Assembly (NCBI RefSeq): GCF_000284375.1
Contig: NC_017249.1
Location: forward strand, 9,143,385 to 9,207,384
Source: Bradyrhizobium japonicum USDA 6
GTDB lineage: Bacteria; Pseudomonadota; Alphaproteobacteria; Rhizobiales; Xanthobacteraceae
Reading direction: 5' to 3'
Length of the DNA stretch: 64,000 nucleotides
Part shown: in pieces, positions 1-9,328 of the stretch
How the letters are laid out: every line of letters begins with the position of its first letter
Numbering within the stretch: the stretch's first letter is position 1
Position numbers and translations under genes: made by a program
Notes under the pieces: model-generated
The model's input: only the letters and a program-made list of their open reading frames with translations
Databases searched by the model: none
Told to the model about the DNA's origin: nothing

Positions 1-1279
1 GGCCAAGCGTTTCATGCAGGTATTCCTGCGAGTAACGGTTGAAGCCCCGGCCACGTGCCCCGGTGCGCTGGACCAACCAATGACGCAGACGACGGTCGAC
101 GTATTGCCGAATGAGGTTGTAAGTTTCCACCACTGGACCTTGGTCGAAGTAGCCGCACCAGCCGCGTAGGAAGCGGTTGATGACAGCGACTGTGTTCTCC
201 GGTGAGTCCGGATACCACTGACGTGTCGTGCGGTCGTGGACCTGTCTGAGCAATCGTCGAACGGCTTTCTTGGAAGGTCTTGTGCCAAGAAAGGCTTGAC
301 CTCCCTTTCCATAGAAGCGTCCGATCGTATACCCGAGGAATGTTACGCTATCCTCTGGGACCCGAGCGAGTCGCGTCTTGGTATCGTTCACCTCCAACCC
401 GAGCCTGTTCATTAGCGTCTGCATCCGCGCCATTGCCGTCTCGGACGAACCGGGGCGACAGCAGATCACGAAGTCATCCGCGTAATTCACGATATGCGCA
501 TCGAGTTGATCTTGGTGTCCGTGTTTGCGCCAAGCCAGCAGAAACCGACGAAAGTAGAGATTCGCCAACAACGGGCTCAAAGGTGAGCCTTGTGGAGTTC
601 CTCTTTTCTTCGTCCGAGCCTCCGCCGTCCTTGTGATCCGCCGGCCGTCCTTCTCGATAACCGCGACTGTCAGCCAGCCTTTGATCATCGAAAGAAGCCG
701 ACCATCGGCGATCCTGCGTGTGAGGCATTTCATCAGTGGTGCATGCGGAATCGAGGTGAAGTAATCCCTCAGGTCCGCATCGACGATCTCTGATCGCCGA
801 TGATCTCTGATGTGCCAGAACACGCGGCGCACTGCCATCTTGGCGTCCACCTTCGGGCGGAAGCCATACTGGTTCTCCAGCAGGTCCGCTTCGAAGATGG
901 CGCCGATCACCAGCATCGCCGCCGTCATGACCGTTCGGTCTTTTACGGTTGGAATGCTGAGCGGTCGGCGTCCGCCATTGCTCTTCGGTATCCATACCCT
1001 CAGAAGGGGCTGCGGTCGGTAGTCACCCGCCGTCAGCTCCTGTCTGACATTTTCCAGCCATCGTTCGCGTCCCTCGGTTTCGATCTGAGCAAATGTGATG
1101 CCATCCGCCCCCGGCGACCCCCGGTTTGCTCGGCAGCGCCTGTAGGCTTCCTCCAGCACATCCAGTCTGCAGATTTTGTCCCAAAGAGAGTAGAATCGAT
1201 AATCTGGTTCAGCCTTAGCTTTCGCCTGCAGCGAGGTCTGAAGTTTCTGAACGGATATTCTCGGTGTTACTAGGTTCAT
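1..1279 (-). CDS. ltrA: Group II intron reverse transcriptase/maturase, C-terminus beyond window edge
   Basis: The minus-strand frame is open from an ATG at 1279 to the window edge (426 residues seen). Visible reverse-transcriptase motifs are NQYGFRPK, GTPQGSPLSPLLANLYF and the catalytic NYADDFVICC, followed by the thumb/X-domain text FLGYTIGRFYGKGG. Such proteins copy the intron and help it splice. The start ATG reads MNLVTPRISVQKLQ, a usual N-terminus for this intron class. The first 65 bases overlap, in another frame, the end of the outer-membrane protein gene, so the intron RNA domains I-III that should lie 5' of the ORF are missing. The protein frame is intact, but the element is probably not a complete intron on this side. 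Confidence 0.9.
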   Translation of the reverse strand, partial: MNLVTPRISVQKLQTSLQAKAKAEPDYRFYSLWDKICRLDVLEEAYRRCRANRGSPGADGITFAQIETEGRERWLENVRQELTAGDYRPQPLLRVWIPKSNGGRRPLSIPTVKDRTVMTAAMLVIGAIFEADLLENQYGFRPKVDAKMAVRRVFWHIRDHRRSEIVDADLRDYFTSIPHAPLMKCLTRRIADGRLLSMIKGWLTVAVIEKDGRRITRTAEARTKKRGTPQGSPLSPLLANLYFRRFLLAWRKHGHQDQLDAHIVNYADDFVICCRPGSSETAMARMQTLMNRLGLEVNDTKTRLARVPEDSVTFLGYTIGRFYGKGGQAFLGTRPSKKAVRRLLRQVHDRTTRQWYPDSPENTVAVINRFLRGWCGYFDQGPVVETYNLIRQYVDRRLRHWLVQRTGARGRGFNRYSQEYLHETLG

Positions 1280-2051
1280 CACCAATCGCCGTGTTCTCGA
1301 CTACCGAAACCGGCAGCTTTACGTCTTGCCTGCCGAAATCGAAGTAGTCATACTCAACTTTGGCTGACCAGCCGGGCAGGAAGGCATACTCGATGCCCGC
1401 ACCCAATGTGCCGCCAAATATGTTCTTGGTCGCTCGGCCATCGGCAGCACCGTTAGCAGCAAAGCCAGCCCCCAAGTTCGATGTAACGGCAAAGGACTGG
1501 TTGATGCCGATGCTGGAATCGGCCCAAGCTGCGCCGCCCTTGATGTAGACTAGGCCGCGGTCGCCCACCGTGACGCCGACCCGTCCGGTGATATCGGCAA
1601 TCCATTTGGTGTCGTTCGTGCAGTTCAAGACCACAAAGCAGCCAGTGCGCCCCTTGATACCACTCCATAAAAAATCGCTTTCCACGCCGTAGACCATCAC
1701 ACCGGACTGGAAATTGTAACCGGCTTGTACGCCGCCGAGGAAGCCGTTCAGCTGCACCTGCGGCAATGGCACATTCAAATCGGCAGTGCCGCCGATGAGC
1801 TGGTTTACGGTCTGGTTGACGGGGGCGCCAATGAATGTATTGCCCACAGCGAGGTCGGTCTGGCTGGTACCCCAACCCGAGCCTACACTGCCGCCGATGT
1901 AACCTCCAGTCCAGCTGAAGAGAGGATAAACGGGAGCCGGCGCTTTGACGACAGGTGCCGCAGGCAAATCAGCAGCTAAACTTCCGCTCCCAAAAGCGAT
2001 CGTCCCGAACGCAATGATGCTCGCGAGCGACAATTGCTTGTTGCACTTCAT
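1215..2051 (-). CDS. Outer-membrane beta-barrel (Omp25/RopB-like) protein with replaced C-terminus
   Basis: The start at 2051 is chosen because it follows an AGGAGGA ribosome site and begins a clean signal peptide (MKCNKQLSLASIIAFG, cleaved near SLAADLPAAP). A longer ATG at 2102 has neither. The mature part starts with FSWTGGYIGGSVGSGWG and contains GVESDFLWSGIKG and IEYAFLPGWSAKVEYDYFDFG, typical of small rhizobial opacity-family porin-like barrels. The family normally ends in an aromatic beta-strand. Here, after VKLPVSVVENTAIGDE, the last ~20 residues are read out of the reverse-transcriptase start region, so the closing strand is lost. The protein is probably non-functional. Confidence 0.82.
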   Translation of the reverse strand: MKCNKQLSLASIIAFGTIAFGSGSLAADLPAAPVVKAPAPVYPLFSWTGGYIGGSVGSGWGTSQTDLAVGNTFIGAPVNQTVNQLIGGTADLNVPLPQVQLNGFLGGVQAGYNFQSGVMVYGVESDFLWSGIKGRTGCFVVLNCTNDTKWIADITGRVGVTVGDRGLVYIKGGAAWADSSIGINQSFAVTSNLGAGFAANGAADGRATKNIFGGTLGAGIEYAFLPGWSAKVEYDYFDFGRQDVKLPVSVVENTAIGDEPSNTENIRSETSDLAAGES

Positions 2052-2494
2052 CCGAGAGTCCTCCTGCTGAGCACGGAAAAATATTGCGTAGCTTGTCCCC
2101 AAGTTGTGGTTAGCTCGATAGTTCGAGCTGGCAGGCAGATCACCTCTCCAATCTGGTAGGAGGCAGCATCTTGCTGCAACTGCGACAGCCGCTTCTTGCC
2201 GTGTCCATTCCAGAGAGGCGAGCAGGCTCTGCTTTCATGCTTGTACGACGGTGCTCAGCAATCCTTTCGCGAAGATCCGTGACACGGCCGAATAATGGGC
2301 TATTTTACAAAGCCACGTCGTGGTGATTCTCGCGGCCCTTGGCCGACGTATTGCGCGGTATATCGTTAATGGCTGGGCCTCGATTTGGCTGCGATTTCCA
2401 CGTTCGCTCTTGATGCGACCCACCATCGGGAAGGGTAGGCTCGATGTCGACGACTCGTGCGTTTCATGTCGTTGTCGTCCGGGACGCGTAGAAG
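2052..2494. other. Intergenic region between divergent omp and parA genes
   Basis: About 440 bases separate two divergently read genes, so promoters for both should lie here. No convincing gene, repeat or recognised operator was found; short open frames on both strands look like chance frames in GC-rich DNA. Confidence 0.4.
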
Positions 2495-3163
2495 ATGTAT
2501 GTCCTTGCTCTGGTCACCCAAAAAGGCGGAAGCGGCAAGAGCACGCTGGCGGTCGGAATTGCAGTCGCAGCGTTGGGGAACGGGGAGCGCGTCGCAATTG
2601 TCGAGGCGGATCCACAAGGCACGATTTCAAAATGGAAAGAGCGGCGCCGCCATCCCGATCCCCGGGTCGTTCGGGTCGCTGATTCGGCCGAAATAGAACG
2701 GGCGCTCGTCAGCCTTGAAGCCGAGGGGATCTGGCTTACGGTTATCGATACCGCCGCCACGAACAATGCACTGGCCATGCGCGCCATCGCGAGGGCCGAT
2801 CTTTGCCTGATCCCGGTGCGTCCGAGTCCCGCCGACATCGAAGCTGCGATACCGACGCTGATTGCTATTCGTAGGCTCAACCGCCGATTTGCTTTCGTCC
2901 TCGCTCAGACGCCACCGCGGGGCTGCCGCGTGAGTGAAGCCGCGACGTCGCTCAATTCGCTCGGGGTGCTCGCGCTTCCCTATGTCGGACAGCGCAATGA
3001 CCATCAGGACGCGCTTGGGGCAGGATTAGGCGTGACGGAGTTTGCACAAGAGGGAAGAGCCTCGGAGGAAGTTCGTGAGCTGTGGCGCTGGATCTTGAAG
3101 AAGCTTGTCGAGGGGTCGTCAGATCATGAACCACACGCAAGAAACGAAAAAGCCGCGTACTAG
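2495..3163 (+). CDS. parA: ParA/MinD-type P-loop ATPase
   Basis: 222 residues. The N-terminus MYVLALVTQKGGSGKST carries the deviant Walker A motif KGGSGKS of ParA/Soj ATPases, and VIDTAAT near residue 86 fits the second nucleotide-binding motif. The family segregates plasmids, ICEs and other cargo on nucleoid DNA. There is no ParB partner next to it; the next gene overlaps its 3' end by 38 bases and is presumably co-transcribed. On an island such a gene usually helps maintain an excised mobile element, which is an inference here. The ribosome site is weak. Confidence 0.88.
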   Translation: MYVLALVTQKGGSGKSTLAVGIAVAALGNGERVAIVEADPQGTISKWKERRRHPDPRVVRVADSAEIERALVSLEAEGIWLTVIDTAATNNALAMRAIARADLCLIPVRPSPADIEAAIPTLIAIRRLNRRFAFVLAQTPPRGCRVSEAATSLNSLGVLALPYVGQRNDHQDALGAGLGVTEFAQEGRASEEVRELWRWILKKLVEGSSDHEPHARNEKAAY

Positions 3164-4163
3164 GCAGACGCGCTGCGCGCGACGCTCGCTCGTGGAGCTT
3201 ACCGCGGCGGCGAGCCGAGCCGTTGACGATGGCCTGTTTGTGCTGCCCCGCGGGATTGCTGCTTCCAATCTGCGATCGGAGCACTCAGGCCCGAATACGT
3301 CTGATCAAACAATTCTTGCAAGGCAAGCGACGGCTCCGAGTCCCGTTGCGGTGCTTGAATCTCGGAATGCGGCGGCGCCGCGCAAGGACGAACTCCTAGA
3401 TTCCGACACTACCACCGAGATGATGGTGAAGGTTGCCGAAGACTCTCAAGACAGAGCTTCTGAAAACATCAAAGCCAGCCTGAATGCTGCCTTGGACCAT
3501 GCAAACGGCCTCGTAGAGACGCGGGTGGGAGGCGAAGCGGCGTCGAAAACCGTCGTCGCTTCCGGACTTGAAAGCAATTTTTTGACCGTTCTCAAAGAAG
3601 CCGCAACGGGGTTTCGCGCGGATGCGGCCGAATTAATCATGCAGAAGGAACCAGCCGACAGCGCGGGACAGTCGCAACCGCGATATATGCGGCGGCTCAC
3701 CGACGAGGCGGTCAGATTGCTCGACGATCTTCGGAGCGGCAAGCTGGAGAACCAGGCGAACTTCATCCTGAGCGAGTGCTTCAGGGAAGCCGCCAGCGCG
3801 TTCTCTATCATCAATCAGCAGCTCAAGCGCGACGGCTATCCCGCGAGCATTGATCCATCAATCTTCATTTGGCTTGCCAATATCACCGAACCGGAGACGC
3901 GTGACACCGGGACCAAGCGACTTGAGATCGTACCCAACCACCGAGGTCGTCCGAGCACGTACACGCGCCAGGTCGCTCAGTTCATCTGGCACCTTGTCGA
4001 GGGACAGGGCTGCGGGCGCCAGGCCGCATATCGGGCGGCGCTCACGAAGTTCTCCGTAACCGCGAGTTTCGTCGAGAACGCCTATGCGTTTTGGGAGCCG
4101 GTCTTCAAACGGGCGGGACCGCACGTGAGGATGCTGACCCGCATTTCAGATCCAGAAGTGTAA
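3126..4163 (+). CDS. Hypothetical protein partnered with ParA
   Basis: 345 residues from the ATG at 3126, which overlaps the end of parA by 38 bases; GAGGGG lies about 10 bases upstream. The first half is polar and low in complexity (many Ala, Ser, Glu). The C-terminal ~80 residues, with RGRPSTYTRQVAQFIWHLVE and AYAFWEPVFKRAG, look like a small basic folded domain. I do not recognise a named family. Position argues for a partner of ParA, perhaps a DNA-binding adaptor. It stops three bases before the end of an IS21-type element, so the original C-terminus could have been altered. Confidence 0.65.
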   Translation: MNHTQETKKPRTRQTRCARRSLVELTAAASRAVDDGLFVLPRGIAASNLRSEHSGPNTSDQTILARQATAPSPVAVLESRNAAAPRKDELLDSDTTTEMMVKVAEDSQDRASENIKASLNAALDHANGLVETRVGGEAASKTVVASGLESNFLTVLKEAATGFRADAAELIMQKEPADSAGQSQPRYMRRLTDEAVRLLDDLRSGKLENQANFILSECFREAASAFSIINQQLKRDGYPASIDPSIFIWLANITEPETRDTGTKRLEIVPNHRGRPSTYTRQVAQFIWHLVEGQGCGRQAAYRAALTKFSVTASFVENAYAFWEPVFKRAGPHVRMLTRISDPEV

Positions 4164-4167
4164 AGTG

Positions 4168-5031
4168 TCAATCGGCTTGCAAATTTGACCCTTCATCGGC
4201 GTCCAATTTTGACCCCTTTCCGCGGCGGGGTTTGCTGGTAGCGCTCGTCTCGTCGGAGCTGGCCGGGATAGCGGAGGCGAGACGAGCGCGGGTGGCGTGA
4301 TCGTCGTCTCGGCTTTTGAACCGCCAGCTATCGTTGCCGGTCTCGACGATGTCGCAGTGATGGGTCAATCGGTCGAGCAACGCTGTGGTCATTTTGGCGT
4401 CGCCGAACACGCTGGGCCATTCGCCGAATGCGAGATTGGTGGTCACGATGACGGAGGCGCGCTCATAGAGCCGGCTGACGAGGTGGAAGAGAAGCTGGCC
4501 ACCGGACTGGGCGAAGGGCAAATAGCCGAGTTCGTCCAGCACGATGAAGTCCATCCGGGTCAGATGCTCGGCAAGCCGTCCCTGCCGTCCATTGCGGGTC
4601 TCGGTCTCGAGGCGGTTGACGAGGTCGACCACGTTGAAGAAGCGGCCGCGGGCACCAGATCGGATGCAGCTTCTTGCGATGGCAATGGCCAGGTGGGTTT
4701 TGCCTGTGCCGGTGCCGCCGACCAGCACGACGTTGCGCTGTTGGGCGACGAAGCCGCCGCCAGCAAGATCATTGACGAGCGTCTGATTGATCGGCGTGCC
4801 GTCGAACTGGAAGTCGGCAATGTCCTTGGCAAGCGGCAGCTTGGCAATGGTGAGCTGGTATTTGATAGATCTGGCTTGCTTCTCGTTGATCTCGGCGGAG
4901 AGTAGATCGCCAACGATGCGCTGGGGTTCATGCTGACGTTTGACGGCAGTTGCCATGATCTCGTCGAAGGCAGCCTTCATGCCATAGAGCTTGAGCTCGC
5001 CCATGAGGTCGAAGATTTGAGTTCGTTCCAT
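4168..5031 (-). CDS. istB: IS21-family helper ATPase IstB
   Basis: 287 residues starting [17 protein letters not shown]; an in-frame ATG 12 codons upstream lies inside istA and is less likely. The P-loop is GGTGTGKTH at residues 105-113, and [10 protein letters not shown] supplies the Walker B region, as in DnaA/DnaC-like transposition helpers. IstB activates the IstA transposase and chooses targets. It follows istA with a one-base overlap, the usual IS21 arrangement. The protein looks complete, but its istA partner is split. Confidence 0.92.
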   Translation of the reverse strand: MERTQIFDLMGELKLYGMKAAFDEIMATAVKRQHEPQRIVGDLLSAEINEKQARSIKYQLTIAKLPLAKDIADFQFDGTPINQTLVNDLAGGGFVAQQRNVVLVGGTGTGKTHLAIAIARSCIRSGARGRFFNVVDLVNRLETETRNGRQGRLAEHLTRMDFIVLDELGYLPFAQSGGQLLFHLVSRLYERASVIVTTNLAFGEWPSVFGDAKMTTALLDRLTHHCDIVETGNDSWRFKSRDDDHATRARLASAIPASSDETSATSKPRRGKGSKLDADEGSNLQAD

Positions 5032-5625
5032 CAGTTGGTCCTCCGAAGGTTGTCGTAGCGGGCACAATCGGCGATTGGTGCATGACGGAGCGTCAGGGCG
5101 GCTGGCGTCATGATGTTGGCCGGCGGGGCTGGCTCACGTTGACGGGCCAGGATGTTGAGCACCACATCGGCGGAATGAACGCTGTGACTGAGCGCTTCGG
5201 CACAGGCCGCTTCCACCGCAGGCAGACCGTCAGTCAGCACCGCGTTGAGGATGTCGACCATCTGCCGATTGCCATCGTCGATGCTGGCAAGCTTGCGCCG
5301 GATCCGCTCGATCGCGGCCGGCAGCACCCAGTCCTTGAAGGGAGCGCCGTTGCGTAAGGCGCCGGGGTTGCGGGCGAGCACCGGCACATAATGCCAAGGG
5401 TCGTAGACGGTATCGCCGCGGCCAAAGGATCGCTGATGCTCGGCAACGATACGTCCATCCTGGCGGATCACGATGCGATCGGCATAGGCTTGAACCTCGA
5501 CCGGTCGTCCGACTGCACTGGCTGCGACCGAGTACTTGTTGTTGTCGAAGCGCACCAGGCAGGTCTTCGAGACCGACGCCGTCACCGCATGGAAGCCGTC
5601 AAATCGCCCTGCATAGGGAACGAGC
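5031..5625 (-). pseudogene. istA: IstA transposase, C-terminal part only
   Basis: The frame reads LVPYAGRFDGFHAVTASVSK and on through NNKYSVAASAVGRPVEV, the post-catalytic beta-barrel and C-terminal region of IS21 IstA. Helix-turn-helix and DDE domains are absent. The missing N-terminal part, ending in IWDVFEVERP, is at 56070-56970 on the opposite strand. In family members the sequence runs ERP...LVPYAG without a break, so the two pieces meet at one site in the protein. About 30 bases of unrelated sequence sit between the coding text and the IS end. Confidence 0.85.
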
Positions 5626-5658
5626 CTAGGGTGCCGCGCGGCGAACAGGATGGAAGTG

Positions 5659-7401
5659 CGTATTGCCTCACATATCGATGCTCCCGGGCGCGATCAGTTG
5701 CCTCATTTATTTTGCTCCTGGCCTGAGTTGAGGAGGAGGCCGGGTGCGGAGATGGCCGGGGTTTCGGAGCGCCCGGCCTCCTCCGCTGGCACCTCGCACG
5801 TCATTGGGGTGTTGTGACCTCATGCCCTGGCGGCATTTTTTCTGAAGCAAACAGCAGCGCATTCGCTTGCTCGCTGCGCCAGGATTTCAACCGACGTTGA
5901 AGGGTTCGAAGAAGCTTGTTCGGATAGTCTCCAGGATATTCCACCTGCAGGCGCGAGAGCAGTTCGCTGCCGGTCCGCCAAGGCTCGGCTTCAAACCATT
6001 TTCTCAAATCTGACGTTGCCCGGATAAGCGGATCGGGACGACGCCGGCCCCTTTTAGCCTTCACGATTGGCCGATCCGTCGGGCGCGTGGCGCCGTCCTT
6101 CCAGGCCGTTCGCAGGCTTGCCAGGAAGCGATCAATCGATTGTGATGCCGCAGCAGGATGGGCGGATGGTTGGATATCCGCGAGCGCCGCGAGGCGCTCC
6201 TGCACGTCGCGGATGTCGCGCAACAACGTGACCGGATCGAGAGCGGTATAGATTTCCTGGAGATGGTGGCGGACCGCATCAGGCGTGCGGGCGTCCGCTG
6301 ACAGGCGCTGGTGGGGTGTTGCCGGCGCGCTGTATGTCTTACGTACACGAGCACCGTCGCGCTGCTTGGCTAACAGTTTGAACGAAGGTTGGAAGAAGTT
6401 TACGAACAGCCGCGCTGACCGATAGAGTTCCGCCAGTAGCTTGGCCGCCTCCAGGCCTTCGAACCTACGATAGCCGACCATCCTGCGCACGACGGCGCCG
6501 TTCTTTTGCTCGACGAACGCCTGGTCATTCTTCCGGTAGGGACGGCAACGCGTGAAGACAATGTTGGCCGCCTCGCAGTAGGCCTTCAACGTCTCATTCA
6601 TGAACACGGTGTCATTGTCCGTGTCGAAGCCGAGCAGCGCAAAAGGCAATTGCTTGCGCAATTCCGTCAGCACCGTGCTCACCAGCGTCTGTTCGCGCAC
6701 GATCAGAGGTGCGCACTCTGTCCAGCCGGTAGCAATGTCGGTGAGCACGAGGGTCTGGATGAAGCTGCCGCGCGCAGATGGACCGCTATGCGCTACAAGG
6801 TCGGCCTCGACGAATCCCGGCGCCGGATCATTCCAATCTGCCGAAGTCCGTATTGGAATACTGCGACGCAGGGAATGCCCCGCGTGCCGCCGGCGCTTGC
6901 GACCCAATTTTTCTCGAACCCGCACCAAGGCGCGGTCGATCGTCGCAGCGCTCATCGCCAAAAGTTTGGTGCGAATCTCAGGGGCAAGGTCGAGGTGCCC
7001 GTACCGTTCCATCGCCTCAATCAGCGCGGGCATTAATGCTTTCAGTCGCTTCCCGCAGATGCGGTCTGACGCCTCCCAAAGCAGCACGAGTGCGGTGTGT
7101 TCTGCTTCATTATATATCCGACGTCGCGCCCGTCGGCCCGGATGTACGCCTTCCTGGTTTCGAAGTAGACGCATCGCATGCTTCCGATGGAATCCGGTGA
7201 TGTCGACGAACTCGTCCAATATCCGCGCCTTCTTCGCGCGATCCGACCGCCGATAGCGCACGCCTGCCGCCGCCGTCAGTTCCTTCCGCGTTGCCATGCT
7301 TAGCCACCCCATCTCCGCCCCTCGCTCGTTCCCGGTCCAGGGGAGCAATTTACGTGAGGCAACGGCTTAGGATCCGGTAACAATTAAGGCGAGGCAATGC
7401 G
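5659..7401 (-). mobile_element. 1,743-bp insertion sequence with integrase-core transposase, copy 1
   Basis: Identical in length to 57002-58744, with every internal position shifted by 51,343. The outer ends are CGTATTGCCTCAC (left) and CGCATTGCCTCGCC (right, reversed), with inner GTTGCCTCA repeats at both ends. No target duplication is visible. The right end lies inside the start of an integrase gene, the left end beside istA. Confidence 0.88.
5801..7312 (-). CDS. DDE (integrase-core) transposase of the 1,743-bp IS, copy 1
   Basis: 503 residues from the ATG at 7312, preceded by GAGGGGCGGAG; an upstream ATG at 7348 and a downstream one at 7297 are alternatives. The N-terminal helix-turn-helix region contains RYRRSDRAKKARILDEF and TGFHRKHAMRLLR. 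The rve-type catalytic core shows FVEADLVAHSG, GFDTDNDTVFMNE and FVEQKNGAVVRR, giving D, D and E. It inserts its own element. The subfamily name is uncertain; it is of the long single-ORF rve type. The 58655-57144 copy appears identical, which suggests recent activity. Confidence 0.9.
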   Translation of the reverse strand: MGWLSMATRKELTAAAGVRYRRSDRAKKARILDEFVDITGFHRKHAMRLLRNQEGVHPGRRARRRIYNEAEHTALVLLWEASDRICGKRLKALMPALIEAMERYGHLDLAPEIRTKLLAMSAATIDRALVRVREKLGRKRRRHAGHSLRRSIPIRTSADWNDPAPGFVEADLVAHSGPSARGSFIQTLVLTDIATGWTECAPLIVREQTLVSTVLTELRKQLPFALLGFDTDNDTVFMNETLKAYCEAANIVFTRCRPYRKNDQAFVEQKNGAVVRRMVGYRRFEGLEAAKLLAELYRSARLFVNFFQPSFKLLAKQRDGARVRKTYSAPATPHQRLSADARTPDAVRHHLQEIYTALDPVTLLRDIRDVQERLAALADIQPSAHPAAASQSIDRFLASLRTAWKDGATRPTDRPIVKAKRGRRRPDPLIRATSDLRKWFEAEPWRTGSELLSRLQVEYPGDYPNKLLRTLQRRLKSWRSEQANALLFASEKMPPGHEVTTPQ

Positions 7402-7449
7402 CCCCTTGACGACGTTGCGCTCGACGTTTGGTGGCAGTTTGCGAGGCAT
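7402..7449 (-). pseudogene. Tyrosine integrase, first 16 codons, cut off by IS
   Basis: From the ATG at 7449 the minus strand reads MPRKLPPNVERNVVKG, the characteristic N-terminus of rhizobial island tyrosine integrases, and then runs into the end of the 1,743-bp IS. The AlpA-like gene just upstream on the same strand is the usual neighbour of such integrases. The catalytic part is not seen elsewhere in the window. Confidence 0.72.
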
Positions 7450-7477
7450 GGCCTACCTCTCCCAACCAACATCGGCG

Positions 7478-7711
7478 TCAACGCCGGTCGCGTGCTCTTC
7501 CCCGTGGTGAGGCAGAGCGTCGATCGCGCTCGAGTTCGCGAACGTCCCAAGCCAGTCGTCTCGTACCCGGAATGACCCGCGGCTTGGGCATGCTTCCCGC
7601 CGTCACGAGAAGGTCAAACGTGTTCGGGCTAACCGAGGCATATGCTGCGGAGGCCTCACGATCGATTAGGCGCGGCGGCAGAGTTGGCGGCAATGCAGCT
7701 TGACGTGCCAC
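7478..7711 (-). CDS. AlpA/excisionase-like DNA-binding protein
   Basis: 77 residues. LIDREASAAYASVSPNTFDL followed by MPKPRVIPGTRRLAWDVREL is the winged-helix pattern of AlpA/MerR-like excisionase proteins (DUF-type helix-turn-helix 17): site recognition, a short loop, then the W-D-x-R-x-L ending. It lies 28 bases upstream of the integrase start on the same strand, so the pair formed an integrase/excisionase operon. Its integrase is now destroyed. Confidence 0.78.
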   Translation of the reverse strand: MARQAALPPTLPPRLIDREASAAYASVSPNTFDLLVTAGSMPKPRVIPGTRRLAWDVRELERDRRSASPRGRARDRR

Positions 7712-8354
7712 TACCGCTTCTCCCCATCCTCCATTTCGAGAGCGACTGCCCCAACTCGGAGATCGGCTGCTTTTAATGGCGGCATTCCGCCGCTTCGCGG
7801 CGCTGACGACAGAAAGAGCATTGCGGTCATCATGCCAATGATGTGCAAACAGGTGTGTAATATGAATGGCCCTCTGGGGCTATCTAGCTGATTTTATTGT
7901 ATTATTTTCTTTAAATGGCGCTCCCTAGCGGAATGTAACCACAGGTAATGATGAGATTTCCTATTATATTTCAATATGTTAAAATCTTGCCGTTTCGACG
8001 TGTATCTACGCGGTGTATCTACTTTTTGGGTCGGTAGCCGACTCGGCTACCGAAACTAACGAGTCGATGAGGGGCGGTAGAGCGCAAACCCATAACTATA
8101 CAACTTGTAACAAAACTTGATTTGACTTTTCGTATTGCGGTTGAGGTCCCGTTCTGCTATGTACCACTCATGGCGACGTTGCGCGATTCGAGGGCGCGCC
8201 CGTGACTGCCTGACGGACACCTTGTCCGTCATCGGCTCATAGCCGAGGTAATGCAGCCGCTCAGCGGCAACGCTAACCGAAAATTCCCACACCCATGACC
8301 ACTTTAAATGCGTCTGCGGTTACCGCTGATCGCCTTGACGCGGCCCTCGACCTC
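7712..8354. other. AT-rich gap with palindrome and short direct repeats
   Basis: Noticeably AT-richer than its surroundings around 7890-8010. It holds two copies of GTGTATCTAC near 8000-8022 and a perfect inverted repeat TCGGTAGCC/GGCTACCGA at about 8031-8053. A possible 78-codon frame at 8056-8292 (minus) is rich in Arg and Tyr and has no recognisable domain. The palindrome could be an operator, a terminator or part of an attachment region. Confidence 0.4.
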
Positions 8355-8500
8355 AGAGCTGGCCCCGGTTGTTTGGACAGCGCCGCGCTGGATTTAAGTG
8401 GATTCCTGCCGGGTTATGCTGAACGCGGGGCTTTACGATTTTGTCGTTGCGTCGGGAGGGCGTAGCCCGACCAGAGCGACGACAAAATCGTCGGCGACGG

Positions 8501-9328
8501 TCATGCGGCCATCACCATAGCTTGCGTGCCGAAGTAAGCCTCGTCGGGCGTGCGCCCGTCAAGGCTCGAGTGAGGGCGTCCCTGATTGTAGAAGGCCAGA
8601 TACTTGGCAATTGACGCTCGCGCCTCGGACACGCTGTCGTAGGCGCGGAGATAAACTTCTTCGTATTTGACCGTGCGCCAGAGCCGCTCGACAAACACGT
8701 TGTCGCGCCAGGCGCCCTTGCCGTCCATGCTGATGGCGATCTTCGCGTCCAGCAGCACATCGGTGAACTCGAGGCTGGTGAACTGGCTGCCCTGATCCGT
8801 GTTGAAAATCTCGGGTCTGCCGTGCTTCGCCAACGCCTCCTGGACCGCTTGGACGCAGAAGGCCGCCTCCATTGTGATCGAGACGCGATGGGCCAGGACC
8901 CGTCGGCTGAACACATCGACGACCGCCGCGAGATAGACGAAGCCACGCCGCATCGGAATGTAGGTGATGTCCATTGCCCACGCATGGTCGGGCCGCTCGA
9001 TCTTCAATCCGCGCAACAGGTACGGGTAGATCTTGTGACCCGGAGCCGGCTTGCTCGTGTTCGGGCGACGATAGACCGCCTCGATCCCCATGCGCTTCAT
9101 CAGCGTCGCGATGTGGCGGCGACCGGCGTATACGCCCTCCCGCCGCAGCAACGATCGCAGCATACGCGCTCCCGCGAAGGGATAATCGAGATGCAGCTCA
9201 TCGAGCCGACGCATCAAGGCAAGGTCCTCGGCCGAAACTGGCCGAGGTTCATAGTAGACCGTGCTGCGAGCCAGCTTCAGGACCTTCGCCTGGCGCACGA
9301 TAGAAAGATCATGACCGCGGTCGATCAT
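8501..9328 (-). CDS. IS3-family transposase OrfB, copy A
   Basis: 275 residues. The HTH_21-like start (MIDRGHDLSIVRQAKVLKLA) is followed by the rve core with WAMDITYIPM, FNTDQGSQFTS and FVERLWRTVKYEE, the D, D and E of the catalytic triad. It overlaps orfA by ATGA, where IS3 elements make the fused OrfAB transposase by -1 frameshifting. It appears intact. Confidence 0.93.
   Translation of the reverse strand: MIDRGHDLSIVRQAKVLKLARSTVYYEPRPVSAEDLALMRRLDELHLDYPFAGARMLRSLLRREGVYAGRRHIATLMKRMGIEAVYRRPNTSKPAPGHKIYPYLLRGLKIERPDHAWAMDITYIPMRRGFVYLAAVVDVFSRRVLAHRVSITMEAAFCVQAVQEALAKHGRPEIFNTDQGSQFTSLEFTDVLLDAKIAISMDGKGAWRDNVFVERLWRTVKYEEVYLRAYDSVSEARASIAKYLAFYNQGRPHSSLDGRTPDEAYFGTQAMVMAA

Larger units (their letters stand above)
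4166..5658 (-). mobile_element. IS21-family element, istB half
   Basis: The end at 4166 starts TGTCAATCGGCTTGCAAA, followed by repeats of the type TTTGACCC and ATCGGCGTCCAA. The same end, slightly diverged, is found at 55956 beside the N-terminal half of an istA gene. This half holds all of istB and the C-terminal part of istA and stops against copy 1 of the 1,743-bp IS. Confidence 0.8.

Noticed and set aside
4297..4905. 202-codon + frame opposite istB
   Set aside because: Antisense shadow of istB; no domain and no ribosome site.
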